A DNA stretch of 37,408 bases from a bacterium (GTDB lineage Bacteria > Margulisbacteria > Marinamargulisbacteria > JABIPA01), in assembly GCA_018698675.1 (NCBI GenBank), contig JABIPA010000023.1:1-37408 (forward strand). Reading direction: 5' to 3'. A program made the translations under genes and the position numbers. The stretch's first letter is position 1, and each line of letters begins with the position of its first letter. The notes under the pieces were generated by a model. It was given only the letters and a program-made list of their open reading frames with translations. It made no database searches and was not told where the DNA came from. Below are positions 17,403 through 24,056 of the stretch, in pieces.

Positions 17403-18662
17403 ATGAAAAGAAAATCAAATAAAAAATTAGACTATATAGTAAGTACCCTTCTTAGCCTCCTTTTTGGAATAGGCGTATTTTTTCTAATTTTTAAAATAGT
17501 TCCTTCTCCAGAAGAACTCGCAAGACTTGCTTCCGTTCAAGCAAAAGAATTAATAAAAAAAGCGAAAAGTCTTAAAATTACATCCAAGGTCGTAAAAATT
17601 GATGCGTCAGACTCGAGTTCATTTATTCTCAAATCTGACGGAACTCTTTGGGCTACAGGAAGTAACCTTTCAGGGAAAATTGGGTTGCGAGATGAGAAAT
17701 CAACAAATAATTTCACCTTAGTATTGAAAGATGTAGTCGATATTTCTGCAGGGGATACCCATAGCCTCGCATTAAAAAAAGATAGGTCATTGTGGGGGAC
17801 CGGAAAAAATAAATTTGGACAGCTAGGTAATGGAGAGTTTATTTCTACGCCAAATACGTCGCAAAAGATTAAGTTGTATTTAAAGAAGTTTGGCCTTTTT
17901 GAATTGAAGCAATCAAACGAATGGATACAGTTATTAGATAAAACAAAAAATATTTCCTCAGGATGGCGAAATTCATATGCGTTATCGATTAGTGAATCGT
18001 TGATGGCATCGGGGATGAGTGTGAAAAATGCAACTGCAAATTTAACGAATTTTGAATCAGATGATTGGATTCAAGTAATGTCTACTGCATCAAAAGTTGA
18101 CAGTGGATTTTATACAACATTTGTTCTTAAAAAGAATGGTAGCCTATGGGCTAGGGGACAAAATTATGACGGTCAACTTGGTAAAAAGGGTTTAAAAACA
18201 TCTCAGAAGTGGACGAAGGTTTTATCGAACGTCGATGAAGTAAGTTCTGGAATTAGTTATAGTATGGCTCTAAAAAAAGATGGAAAACTTTGGGGCACCG
18301 GATGGAATCAAATGGGACAACTGGGAACAGGAAACTCAAAGAATTCGGATAAATGGGTGAATGTTATGAAGGGCGTGAAATCTGTTTCATGTGGAGGAGC
18401 ACATACCTTGGTTCTTAAATCAGATGGCACCTTGTGGGGCACAGGTAAGAACGATTTGGGTCAATTGGGCTTGAGTGAAAGAACGGGGACTCTATCTTGG
18501 GTAATGTTGAGTAAAAATGTTATAGAAGTTTCAGCTGGAAAATACTATAGTTTGGCTCTAAAAAAAGATGGGAGCGTTTGGGGCACGGGTTCAAATGACT
18601 GGGGCCAATTGGGTGTTTCAGGAAACAAAACGATTAACACATGGACCCCTGTTTTTAAATAA
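17403..18662 (+). CDS. Membrane-anchored RCC1-like beta-propeller protein
   Basis: A 419-residue protein with one N-terminal transmembrane segment (about 10-34) and no cleavage site, followed by a short linker. Then come at least six RCC1/BNR-type blades of about 50 residues, each carrying (L/V)W(G/A)TGxNxxGQLG: LWATGSNLSGKIG, LWGTGKNKFGQLG, LWARGQNYDGQLG, LWGTGWNQMGQLG, LWGTGKNDLGQLG and VWGTGSNDWGQLG. Most blades also have a SLALKKDGS-like strand. The propeller would sit outside the inner membrane, in the periplasm. RCC1 repeats usually make protein-protein contacts; the partner here is unknown. It follows the giant surface protein by 90 bases and may belong with it. No Shine-Dalgarno sequence is clear. 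Family call secure, function unknown. Confidence 0.88.
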   Translation: MKRKSNKKLDYIVSTLLSLLFGIGVFFLIFKIVPSPEELARLASVQAKELIKKAKSLKITSKVVKIDASDSSSFILKSDGTLWATGSNLSGKIGLRDEKSTNNFTLVLKDVVDISAGDTHSLALKKDRSLWGTGKNKFGQLGNGEFISTPNTSQKIKLYLKKFGLFELKQSNEWIQLLDKTKNISSGWRNSYALSISESLMASGMSVKNATANLTNFESDDWIQVMSTASKVDSGFYTTFVLKKNGSLWARGQNYDGQLGKKGLKTSQKWTKVLSNVDEVSSGISYSMALKKDGKLWGTGWNQMGQLGTGNSKNSDKWVNVMKGVKSVSCGGAHTLVLKSDGTLWGTGKNDLGQLGLSERTGTLSWVMLSKNVIEVSAGKYYSLALKKDGSVWGTGSNDWGQLGVSGNKTINTWTPVFK

Positions 18663-18688
18663 TAACTATCTAAGTAGTTTTTAGGGTG

Positions 18689-19111
18689 TTATTTATCTGA
18701 CGTTTTTTTTGATTCTTTATCTCGTTTAATTAAGACTTCTGCTTTTTTATTTGAAATTTGTTTGACTACATATTTTATTTTTCTACCAAACTCTTTTACA
18801 TATTGTCTTGGCATATTTTGCTTATTGAATTCTATGTTACCTTTTTTAAAGAAAAATTTTGTGTGGTTTATTTTTTTTGATTTTTTTTTTTCTGCCAAAT
18901 GCATATATTCTCTATTGATTAAGAGACTAAAAAAAGATTTTCCATCAGAAAATGATGAGTTTGTTATAAATATACTTTCAATATCGTCCTTGAAAAATTT
19001 ATTTGTGAATTCTTTAATTTTATTAACGTGTTCTTCTACATCGACAGATTTATCTGGAACTTGTTTCGCACTCAGGACTGACATTGCATATGGATTTATT
19101 TCTTGTGCCAT
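18689..19111 (-). CDS. Lysine-rich protein of unknown function
   Basis: A 140-residue protein that I do not recognise. The N-terminus MAQEINPYAMSVLSAKQ is followed by an acidic/hydrophobic stretch and a SFFSLLINREYMHLAEKK region. The C-terminal half is strongly basic (KKKSKKINHTKFFFKK, and a tail rich in Lys, Arg and Ser). No signal peptide or membrane segment is seen. The minus-strand frame is preferred over an overlapping plus-strand frame because a GGAG ribosome binding site lies seven bases before its ATG. It also follows another small minus-strand gene by 19 bases. It faces the end of the RCC1-like gene. The basic tail would suit contact with nucleic acid or membrane lipids, but this is a guess. 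Confidence 0.6.
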   Translation of the reverse strand: MAQEINPYAMSVLSAKQVPDKSVDVEEHVNKIKEFTNKFFKDDIESIFITNSSFSDGKSFFSLLINREYMHLAEKKKSKKINHTKFFFKKGNIEFNKQNMPRQYVKEFGRKIKYVVKQISNKKAEVLIKRDKESKKTSDK

Positions 19112-19130
19112 TGAGTATCTCCGTAATTCT

Positions 19131-19334
19131 TCACGAGTCGAATTTTTCTGAAATAAGACCTATAGTGTTCAATAAGGTGATTGCTTTTTCAGTCTCCATC
19201 GTATTTGTATGTGAAAAACCACTGTTTTTCGAAATTCCTACCGAGGCATAGGCATCCGCTGTAGAGGTGGCTGCAATTGGCGACGATTGATTATGTAATT
19301 TGGATCCATTATTAATGTTATTTAGTATTTTCAT
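19131..19334 (-). CDS. Small Ser/Thr/Asn-rich hypothetical protein
   Basis: A 67-residue frame starting with ATG (MKILNNINNGSKLHNQSSP) and ending ITLLNTIGLISEKFDS. It is rich in Ser, Asn, Ala and Thr, without a signal peptide or membrane segment. No family is recognised. It lies 19 bases before the 140-residue minus-strand gene, with which it may form a small operon. An 8-base inverted repeat sits 25 bases upstream of its start. No Shine-Dalgarno sequence is seen, so the gene call is only moderately supported. Confidence 0.45.
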   Translation of the reverse strand: MKILNNINNGSKLHNQSSPIAATSTADAYASVGISKNSGFSHTNTMETEKAITLLNTIGLISEKFDS

Positions 19335-19358
19335 GATATCTAAATATGTATTTTCCCA

Positions 19359-19384
19359 TTTTAACGCTAAAGTAAACGTTAAAA
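19359..19384. promoter_or_regulatory. Perfect inverted repeat in a divergent promoter region
   Basis: TTTTAACG (19359-19366) and CGTTAAAA (19377-19384) are perfect inverted arms around a 10-base spacer. They lie between the divergent 67-residue gene and the cyclic-nucleotide-binding gene. The absence of a T-run and the position suggest an operator for a dimeric regulator. A related TACGTTAA/TTAACGTA palindrome occurs at 23218-23237. Confidence 0.5.
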
Positions 19385-19454
19385 ATATATTATTGAGAAC
19401 TTGTGAGAATAAGGTTAAACTAATATTTAGATTTTCAGAAAGGAATTTTGGGCT

Positions 19455-19961
19455 GTGGCTGATACCATTTGGGGTAACATTTTTAAAAAATACACAGAAA
19501 AAGACGAATTGTCGTTTTTGAAAACAGTTGCATTGTTTGACAATTTTTCCTTAATTGATCTAAGTAAAATTCATAAAATATTGCATCCAAGAAAGTACCA
19601 TTTGGGAGAGGTTATTTTTAAAGAACAGGATCCCGGGCACAGTATGTATATTGTAAAAAAAGGCTCTGTAAAGATTTTATGTGAATCGGAAGATAAAAGA
19701 GAACGAGAACTCGCCATTTTAGAAAAAGGTCATTTTTTTGGGGAAATGTCGGTAGTTGATGATGTTCCTAGAACTGCGACTGCCATTGCTTTAGATGAGA
19801 CCGAATTATATGGGTTTTTAAGAGCAGACTTATTAAATTTAATAGATAGAGATCCTCGTTTAGCATCCTCAATTCTTTTGAAGCTATCCTTAATTGTGGG
19901 TACTCGACTCAGGGAAACGAATAGACGTTTAAATAAATGCGTTCTTAAAGAGGGCGATTAA
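19455..19961 (+). CDS. Stand-alone cyclic-nucleotide-binding domain protein
   Basis: A 168-residue protein consisting of a CAP-type cyclic-nucleotide-binding domain (about 24-145). The phosphate-binding cassette is intact: FFGEMSVVDDVPRTATAIA, with the Gly-Glu pair and the Arg that contact the cyclic nucleotide. Earlier strands read VIFKEQDPGHSMYIVKKGSVKIL. There is no helix-turn-helix behind it, only a helical tail LASSILLKLSLIVGTRLRETNRRL. So it is not a classical CRP/FNR regulator and more likely modulates a partner protein. The GTG start is supported by AAAGGA at 19438-19443. Its stop overlaps the ATG of the permease gene (TAATG), so the two are coupled and the permease is the obvious candidate partner. 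Confidence 0.85.
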   Translation: MADTIWGNIFKKYTEKDELSFLKTVALFDNFSLIDLSKIHKILHPRKYHLGEVIFKEQDPGHSMYIVKKGSVKILCESEDKRERELAILEKGHFFGEMSVVDDVPRTATAIALDETELYGFLRADLLNLIDRDPRLASSILLKLSLIVGTRLRETNRRLNKCVLKEGD

Positions 19962-21028
19962 TGTCTCGATATAACGTTTCTAATTTTACTCCCTTCCAAA
20001 AACTAATTTTATGGACAGTTGTTATTGTTTTAACAGTAATAATATCTATTCAGCTAAAAAATTTGGTTATGCCATTTGTATTTTCGTTTGTTCTAGCATA
20101 CTTACTAAACCCAATGGTCGATAGACTTGAGTTTGTATTTAAAAATCGGATAATAGCTATTACGTCTCTCTATATTATATTTTTTTCATCTGTCGGATTT
20201 GCAATCGTTTTTTTAGTTCCCGTATTAACTTCCGAAATAAATGAATTGTCTAGAGAAATGCCTGTTTATTTAGAGTACATACAAAATTTAGTTGTCGATT
20301 TAAAAAACAGGCTTCAAACTGACTATCCAATATTAAAGCAATTTGAGGTTATAGATGCTGTTCAGATTCAAGTGCAACGATTATTAATTGGGGGAGCTAA
20401 AGCTCTGCCTAATTTACTATTATCTGTTTTCTCGGTTGTCACATACTTGGCAATGGTTCCAATAATTTTATTTTTCTTTTTGTATCAAGGCCATGAAATG
20501 AAGCAAAGTATATTAAAAATTATTCCTAACAAATACTTCGAGCAATTGGTTTACTCTCTTTACAAAATTGGTTCAAAATTAGGTAACTATTTAAGAGGCA
20601 TTCTTATTGAGACACTTATAGTAGGTATTCTTTGTATTTTGTTTCTATTTTTGTTTGGAGTAGAATACGCATTGTTACTTGCTGTCGTCGCTGGAATAGT
20701 TAATATTATTCCGTATTTAGGTCCAATTATTGGTGCGATTCCAGCTTTAGTTGTATTTTATTTTCAAACGACTTCTGTAGAATCTGTTTTCTATTTGGCA
20801 CTTACCTTTGTCGTTGTTCAATTATTCGATAATATGATTTTAAAGCCGGTTATTTATTCTCAGAGCGTAGATCTTCACCCTCTATTAGTTTTTGTTTCTT
20901 TGATAATTGGAGGCATGTTTGCTGGTGTTTGGGGTCTGATTTTAGCTGTTCCAATAGCCGGGATATTAAGTGTATTATTTGGGTTGCTTTATAGAGAAAT
21001 CCATTATCGAATGACAACAAGTATTTGA
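19961..21028 (+). CDS. AI-2E family transporter / PerM-type permease
   Basis: A 355-residue polytopic inner-membrane protein with about eight membrane segments. The first pair spans roughly residues 15-50, followed by another at 60-90. A soluble, helical region with amphipathic character (90-150) comes next, and the rest are C-terminal. Family-typical C-terminal sequences are NIIPYLGPIIGAIPA and FDNMILKPVIYSQSVDLHPLLVFVSLIIGGMFAGVWGLILAVP. Members were named for AI-2 export (TqsA), but others act as Na+/H+ antiporters or have no known substrate, so the substrate is open here. It overlaps the preceding cyclic-nucleotide-binding gene by one base, which hints at control by a cyclic nucleotide. 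No ribosome binding site is needed if translation is coupled. Confidence 0.88.
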   Translation: MSRYNVSNFTPFQKLILWTVVIVLTVIISIQLKNLVMPFVFSFVLAYLLNPMVDRLEFVFKNRIIAITSLYIIFFSSVGFAIVFLVPVLTSEINELSREMPVYLEYIQNLVVDLKNRLQTDYPILKQFEVIDAVQIQVQRLLIGGAKALPNLLLSVFSVVTYLAMVPIILFFFLYQGHEMKQSILKIIPNKYFEQLVYSLYKIGSKLGNYLRGILIETLIVGILCILFLFLFGVEYALLLAVVAGIVNIIPYLGPIIGAIPALVVFYFQTTSVESVFYLALTFVVVQLFDNMILKPVIYSQSVDLHPLLVFVSLIIGGMFAGVWGLILAVPIAGILSVLFGLLYREIHYRMTTSI

Positions 21029-21070
21029 ATAGAATTTGGTTTTTAACAACTAATTTTTTTATTTCTTTCC

Positions 21071-21712
21071 ATGAATTCAATGATTGAAGTAGTCGTCTTC
21101 TGCTCTTTTATTTTTGCTTTGACTTTATTTTTAGCTCCGTTCTATCTAAATAAATCATCGATGAAAACGAAAAAGGAAAAAAGAGGGAATAAGAAAATTC
21201 TCCTATTGGATCATGTTGAAAAGGGCGGAGTGATTAATCTTTCGTCCGTTGGTGTTTCTCTTGACCAATTTGACGTCGAAGTTAAATCAAGAAATCTTTT
21301 TAAAGAAGGAAGCATAACCTGGAATCAATTGGAATGTGATTCAGGTGAATCTAGAATTTGGATTTCGTTCGATAGCCTGAATCCGGAAAATATATCCGTT
21401 AACCTAAAAAAAATAAGATTGGCGGACCTTCAATTATCCGTCGAAAATCTTGCTCACATGGATAAAGAAGGTGAAAGTGTAATTGTATACAATTCTAGGA
21501 ACTATATTTATAAAAGAGGTGGCGATACTTTATTTTACAAAGATGGTCTTGATGAGAATTTTGAACGATTGGCTTATTGGCAGTTTAAGACATTAGACGG
21601 TTCATATTCTATTGATATAGAAAAGTGGAATTCGGGTGGAATAGATGTTTACCTATCTGAGTCAATTTCTTTGTCTAATATAATTATCTATAAAACGAGC
21701 GAGAAACTATAA
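21071..21712 (+). CDS. Membrane-anchored DUF4178-like protein
   Basis: A 213-residue protein with one N-terminal membrane segment (about 5-26) and then a basic stretch. The soluble part is made of short beta strands. The order ITWNQLECDSGESRIWISFD, VIVYNSRNYIYKRGGDTLFYKDG, AYWQFKTLDGSYSIDIEKW and a last GGIDVYLSESI fits my recollection of DUF4178 (W-x-E/Q-y-L...W-L...; YxxxxxG; v-YW-y; l-s-x-E-x-W). That domain has no established function. The gene lies 42 bases after the AI-2E-type permease and probably shares its message. A signal anchor puts the domain on one side of the inner membrane. The DUF label needs a profile search. Confidence 0.6.
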   Translation: MNSMIEVVVFCSFIFALTLFLAPFYLNKSSMKTKKEKRGNKKILLLDHVEKGGVINLSSVGVSLDQFDVEVKSRNLFKEGSITWNQLECDSGESRIWISFDSLNPENISVNLKKIRLADLQLSVENLAHMDKEGESVIVYNSRNYIYKRGGDTLFYKDGLDENFERLAYWQFKTLDGSYSIDIEKWNSGGIDVYLSESISLSNIIIYKTSEKL

Positions 21713-21748
21713 AGTCAAAATGAAGGATAAGCGTAAATTGAATTTTAG

Positions 21749-21778
21749 TTGATTGTTTGTCCTAATATAGAATATAAT
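21749..21778 (+). promoter_or_regulatory. Promoter of glutamate dehydrogenase gene
   Basis: TTGATT (21749-21754) and a perfect TATAAT (21773-21778) are separated by 18 bases. The predicted start near 21785 gives an untranslated leader of about 44 bases containing a run of T residues followed by A residues. This is one of the best sigma-70-like promoters in the window. Confidence 0.65.
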
Positions 21779-21828
21779 TACAGCGTTTTTTTTAAAAACT
21801 AGTCCCTAAATTCGTGAGGTGTATTAAC

Positions 21829-23193
21829 GTGTCAACAACACTAACAAAAAAATCAAATTCTGCTTTAATTGAAGAATTTGTATCAGATTTAAAAAAGAAG
21901 AATCCAGGAGAAACCGAATTCCATCAGGCAGTTCAGGAAGTAGCCGAATCCGTTTTACCATTCGTTGAAGAAAATCCAAAATATAAAATTGCAAAGATTT
22001 TTGAAAGAATGACTGTTCCTGACAGAATTGTTATTTTTAGAGTTTGTTGGGAAGACGATAACGGCGTTGCCCAAGTAAATCGAGGCTTTAGAATTCAATT
22101 CAATAATGCAATTGGTCCATATAAAGGTGGACTTAGATTTCATCCCTCAGTCAATTTGGGAACATTTAAGTTTCTAGGTTTTGAACAAGTGTTTAAGAAT
22201 AGTTTAACGACGTTACCAATGGGTGGCGCAAAGGGTGGCTCTGATTTCGATCCTAAAGGTAAATCCGATAACGAAGTTATGAGATTTTGCCAAGCTTTTA
22301 TGACAGAACTATATAGACACATTGGTGCTGACGTTGATGTTCCTGCAGGAGATATTGGAGTTGGTGCTCGGGAAGTAAGTTATATGTTTGGTCAATACAA
22401 ACGTATTAACAATCATTTTACAGGTGTCCTCACTGGTAAAGGTCTTAATTTTGGCGGAAGTTTAATTCGAACGGAAGCTACGGGATACGGATGTGTTTAT
22501 TTTGTTGAAGAAATGTTGAACCATCGTGGGGATTCAATCAAGGGTAAAACATGTGTTGTTTCTGGTTCTGGAAACGTTGCTCAATACACTGTTGAAAAAA
22601 TTCTTTCTTTAGGTGGAAAAGTAGTAACATTATCTGATTCATCTGGATTTGTTTACGATCCAACTGGTATTACGCTTGAAAAACTTGAATTTGTGAAAGA
22701 ATTAAAGGATGTTCGAAGAGGTCGTATTTCTGAATACGCAGAGAAATATGGAGTTGAATTCTTTCCTAATCAACGACCATGGAGTATTAGATGCGATATT
22801 GCATTTCCTTCTGCGACTCAAAATGAGCTTTTAGAAGACGATGCCAGATTACTTGTTAAAAATGGTTGTATCGCGGTAGGTGAAGGTGCGAATATGCCGA
22901 CAACTATCGAAGGAATAAGCATTTTTTCTGGAGCAAAGGTTCTTTTTGGACCAAGTAAAGCTGCGAATGCCGGTGGCGTTGCAATTTCTGGACTAGAAAT
23001 GTCTCAAAATAGTATGAGACTTCGTTGGACTCGTGAAGAAGTTGAGGATAGGTTAAAGACGATCATGAAAGATATTCATGACCAATGTGTTAAACATGGA
23101 ACTAACGGTGATTATGTTGACTATGTAAAAGGTGCAAATATTGCAGGCTTTATTAAAGTTGCAGACACGATGTTGGCCTATGGAATTATCTAA
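21829..23193 (+). CDS. gdhA: NADP-specific glutamate dehydrogenase (GdhA)
   Basis: Reductive amination of 2-oxoglutarate with ammonia, usually NADPH-dependent in this subfamily. It shows NAIGPYKGGLRFHPSVN (93-109), LTTLPMGGAKGGSDFDPKG (126-144, with catalytic Lys135), DVPAGDIGVGAREV (170-183), the Rossmann motif VVSGSGNVAQY (243-253) and the NADP-type VTLSDSSGFVYDP. The C-terminal GPSKAANAGGVAISGLEMSQN is also family-typical. I chose the GTG at 21829 (454 residues) because GAGG at 21816-21819 is well spaced before it; a GTG at 21814 would overlap that site. The gene is a single unit, with a promoter upstream and a strong terminator downstream. GlnE later in the window handles the glutamine synthetase branch of the same pathway. 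Confidence 0.95.
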   Translation: MSTTLTKKSNSALIEEFVSDLKKKNPGETEFHQAVQEVAESVLPFVEENPKYKIAKIFERMTVPDRIVIFRVCWEDDNGVAQVNRGFRIQFNNAIGPYKGGLRFHPSVNLGTFKFLGFEQVFKNSLTTLPMGGAKGGSDFDPKGKSDNEVMRFCQAFMTELYRHIGADVDVPAGDIGVGAREVSYMFGQYKRINNHFTGVLTGKGLNFGGSLIRTEATGYGCVYFVEEMLNHRGDSIKGKTCVVSGSGNVAQYTVEKILSLGGKVVTLSDSSGFVYDPTGITLEKLEFVKELKDVRRGRISEYAEKYGVEFFPNQRPWSIRCDIAFPSATQNELLEDDARLLVKNGCIAVGEGANMPTTIEGISIFSGAKVLFGPSKAANAGGVAISGLEMSQNSMRLRWTREEVEDRLKTIMKDIHDQCVKHGTNGDYVDYVKGANIAGFIKVADTMLAYGII

Positions 23194-23217
23194 TATTTTT
23201 TAATGGTTCTTTGAAGT

Positions 23218-23237
23218 TACGTTAATCGTTTAACGTA
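23218..23237. repeat. Short palindrome after gdhA
   Basis: TACGTTAA (23218-23225) and TTAACGTA (23230-23237) are inverted around TCGT. It lies in the gap after gdhA and before the strong terminator. It may be a small RNA hairpin. The half-site resembles that of the inverted repeat at 19359-19384. Confidence 0.35.
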
Positions 23238-23252
23238 GTTAAAAGTAGTAAG

Positions 23253-23292
23253 AAATGTCTCTTGGCCGAAAAAGCTAAGAGACATTTTTTTT
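23253..23292 (+). terminator. Strong intrinsic terminator of gdhA
   Basis: AAATGTCTCTTGGC (23253-23266) pairs with GCTAAGAGACATTT (23274-23287), 14 base pairs with one G-U, around the 7-base loop CGAAAAA. A run of eight T (23285-23292) follows. It lies between convergent genes and, because the stem starts with A residues, could also slow the opposite transcript. Confidence 0.92.
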
Positions 23293-23324
23293 GTCTTTAA
23301 AATAATCGAAAAATATTTTGGTTT

Positions 23325-24056
23325 TTATAGGAACGGGTTACAGTTTATTTCGTGCCCAATAGTTGTATGAGGGCCATGTCCGGATAGGACAATGGTATTC
23401 TCCGGAAGCACTAGTAATTTAGTCTTAATCGATTTAAGTAACTGAGAGTGATTACATAGTGGTAAGTCTGTTCGTCCGATTGATTCTTTAAAAAGAGCGT
23501 CTCCAGAAATCAAAATTGGATAGGACTCGTCAAAATCGATATCGTTGTAATAGTCAAAATTCGTCATCAATTGAATGTTGTTTTTTTGTTTATCATTTGA
23601 AGACGATGCTTTTAAAAACAAAGCCACGTGTCCAGGAGCATGGCCAGGTGTGAACAGTAACTCTAGGTTATACTTGCCAAAAGATATGTTTGTTTTATTA
23701 TCCAAATAAATTGTCGGTTCGGGTGCATTTAGATATAAGCTCGTATCTAATCCGTAAGAGGATGCTTGTCTGTTTATATTTTCTCGAAAAGTTCGTCCAA
23801 AAGAATGAGCGTATATGTTAATAGATGTTATATCTTGAGTTTTATCTAGTTGGTTTAAAAGCGTTTGTAAGCCACCAACGTGATCAATATGAGAATGAGT
23901 TATAAAAATGTCGGTAATTAAACGATTATCACAAAGATTCAGAATGTCTACAATGTCATCTCCAGGATCAATAATCATTGTTTTATTTGAGGAAGTGTCT
24001 ATTAATACTCTTGAATTTTGCTGAAAAGGAGAAACCTGTATCGTTTTTATAATCAT
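23325..24056 (-). CDS. Metallo-beta-lactamase-fold hydrolase, glyoxalase-II-like (YcbL type)
   Basis: A 243-residue zinc hydrolase of the glyoxalase II branch. Metal-binding motifs are complete: THSHIDHVGG (53-62), TPGHAPGH (136-143), the bridging Asp in SGDALF (184-189) and the last His in SGHGPHTTIGHE (225-236). GRTDLPLC (194-201) and the C-terminal NPFL are typical of the YcbL-like subgroup. An insertion of about 30 polar residues (150-178) separates the PGH and GDALF motifs. The likely role is hydrolysis of a thioester such as S-lactoylglutathione or a related thiol conjugate, but the true substrate is unknown. Its ATG overlaps the stop of the upstream kinase gene (ATGA), so the pair is translationally coupled. 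Confidence 0.88.
   Translation of the reverse strand: MIIKTIQVSPFQQNSRVLIDTSSNKTMIIDPGDDIVDILNLCDNRLITDIFITHSHIDHVGGLQTLLNQLDKTQDITSINIYAHSFGRTFRENINRQASSYGLDTSLYLNAPEPTIYLDNKTNISFGKYNLELLFTPGHAPGHVALFLKASSSNDKQKNNIQLMTNFDYYNDIDFDESYPILISGDALFKESIGRTDLPLCNHSQLLKSIKTKLLVLPENTIVLSGHGPHTTIGHEINCNPFL

Noticed and set aside
18664-18682. Possible terminator after the RCC1-like gene (AACTA...TAGTT then TTT)
   Set aside because: Only five A/T-rich base pairs and a short T-run, too weak to call in such AT-rich sequence.
18762-19151. 129-residue plus-strand frame opposite the two small minus-strand genes
   Set aside because: No ribosome binding site and a composition expected of the antisense of a Lys-rich gene; the minus-strand frame has GGAG in the right place.
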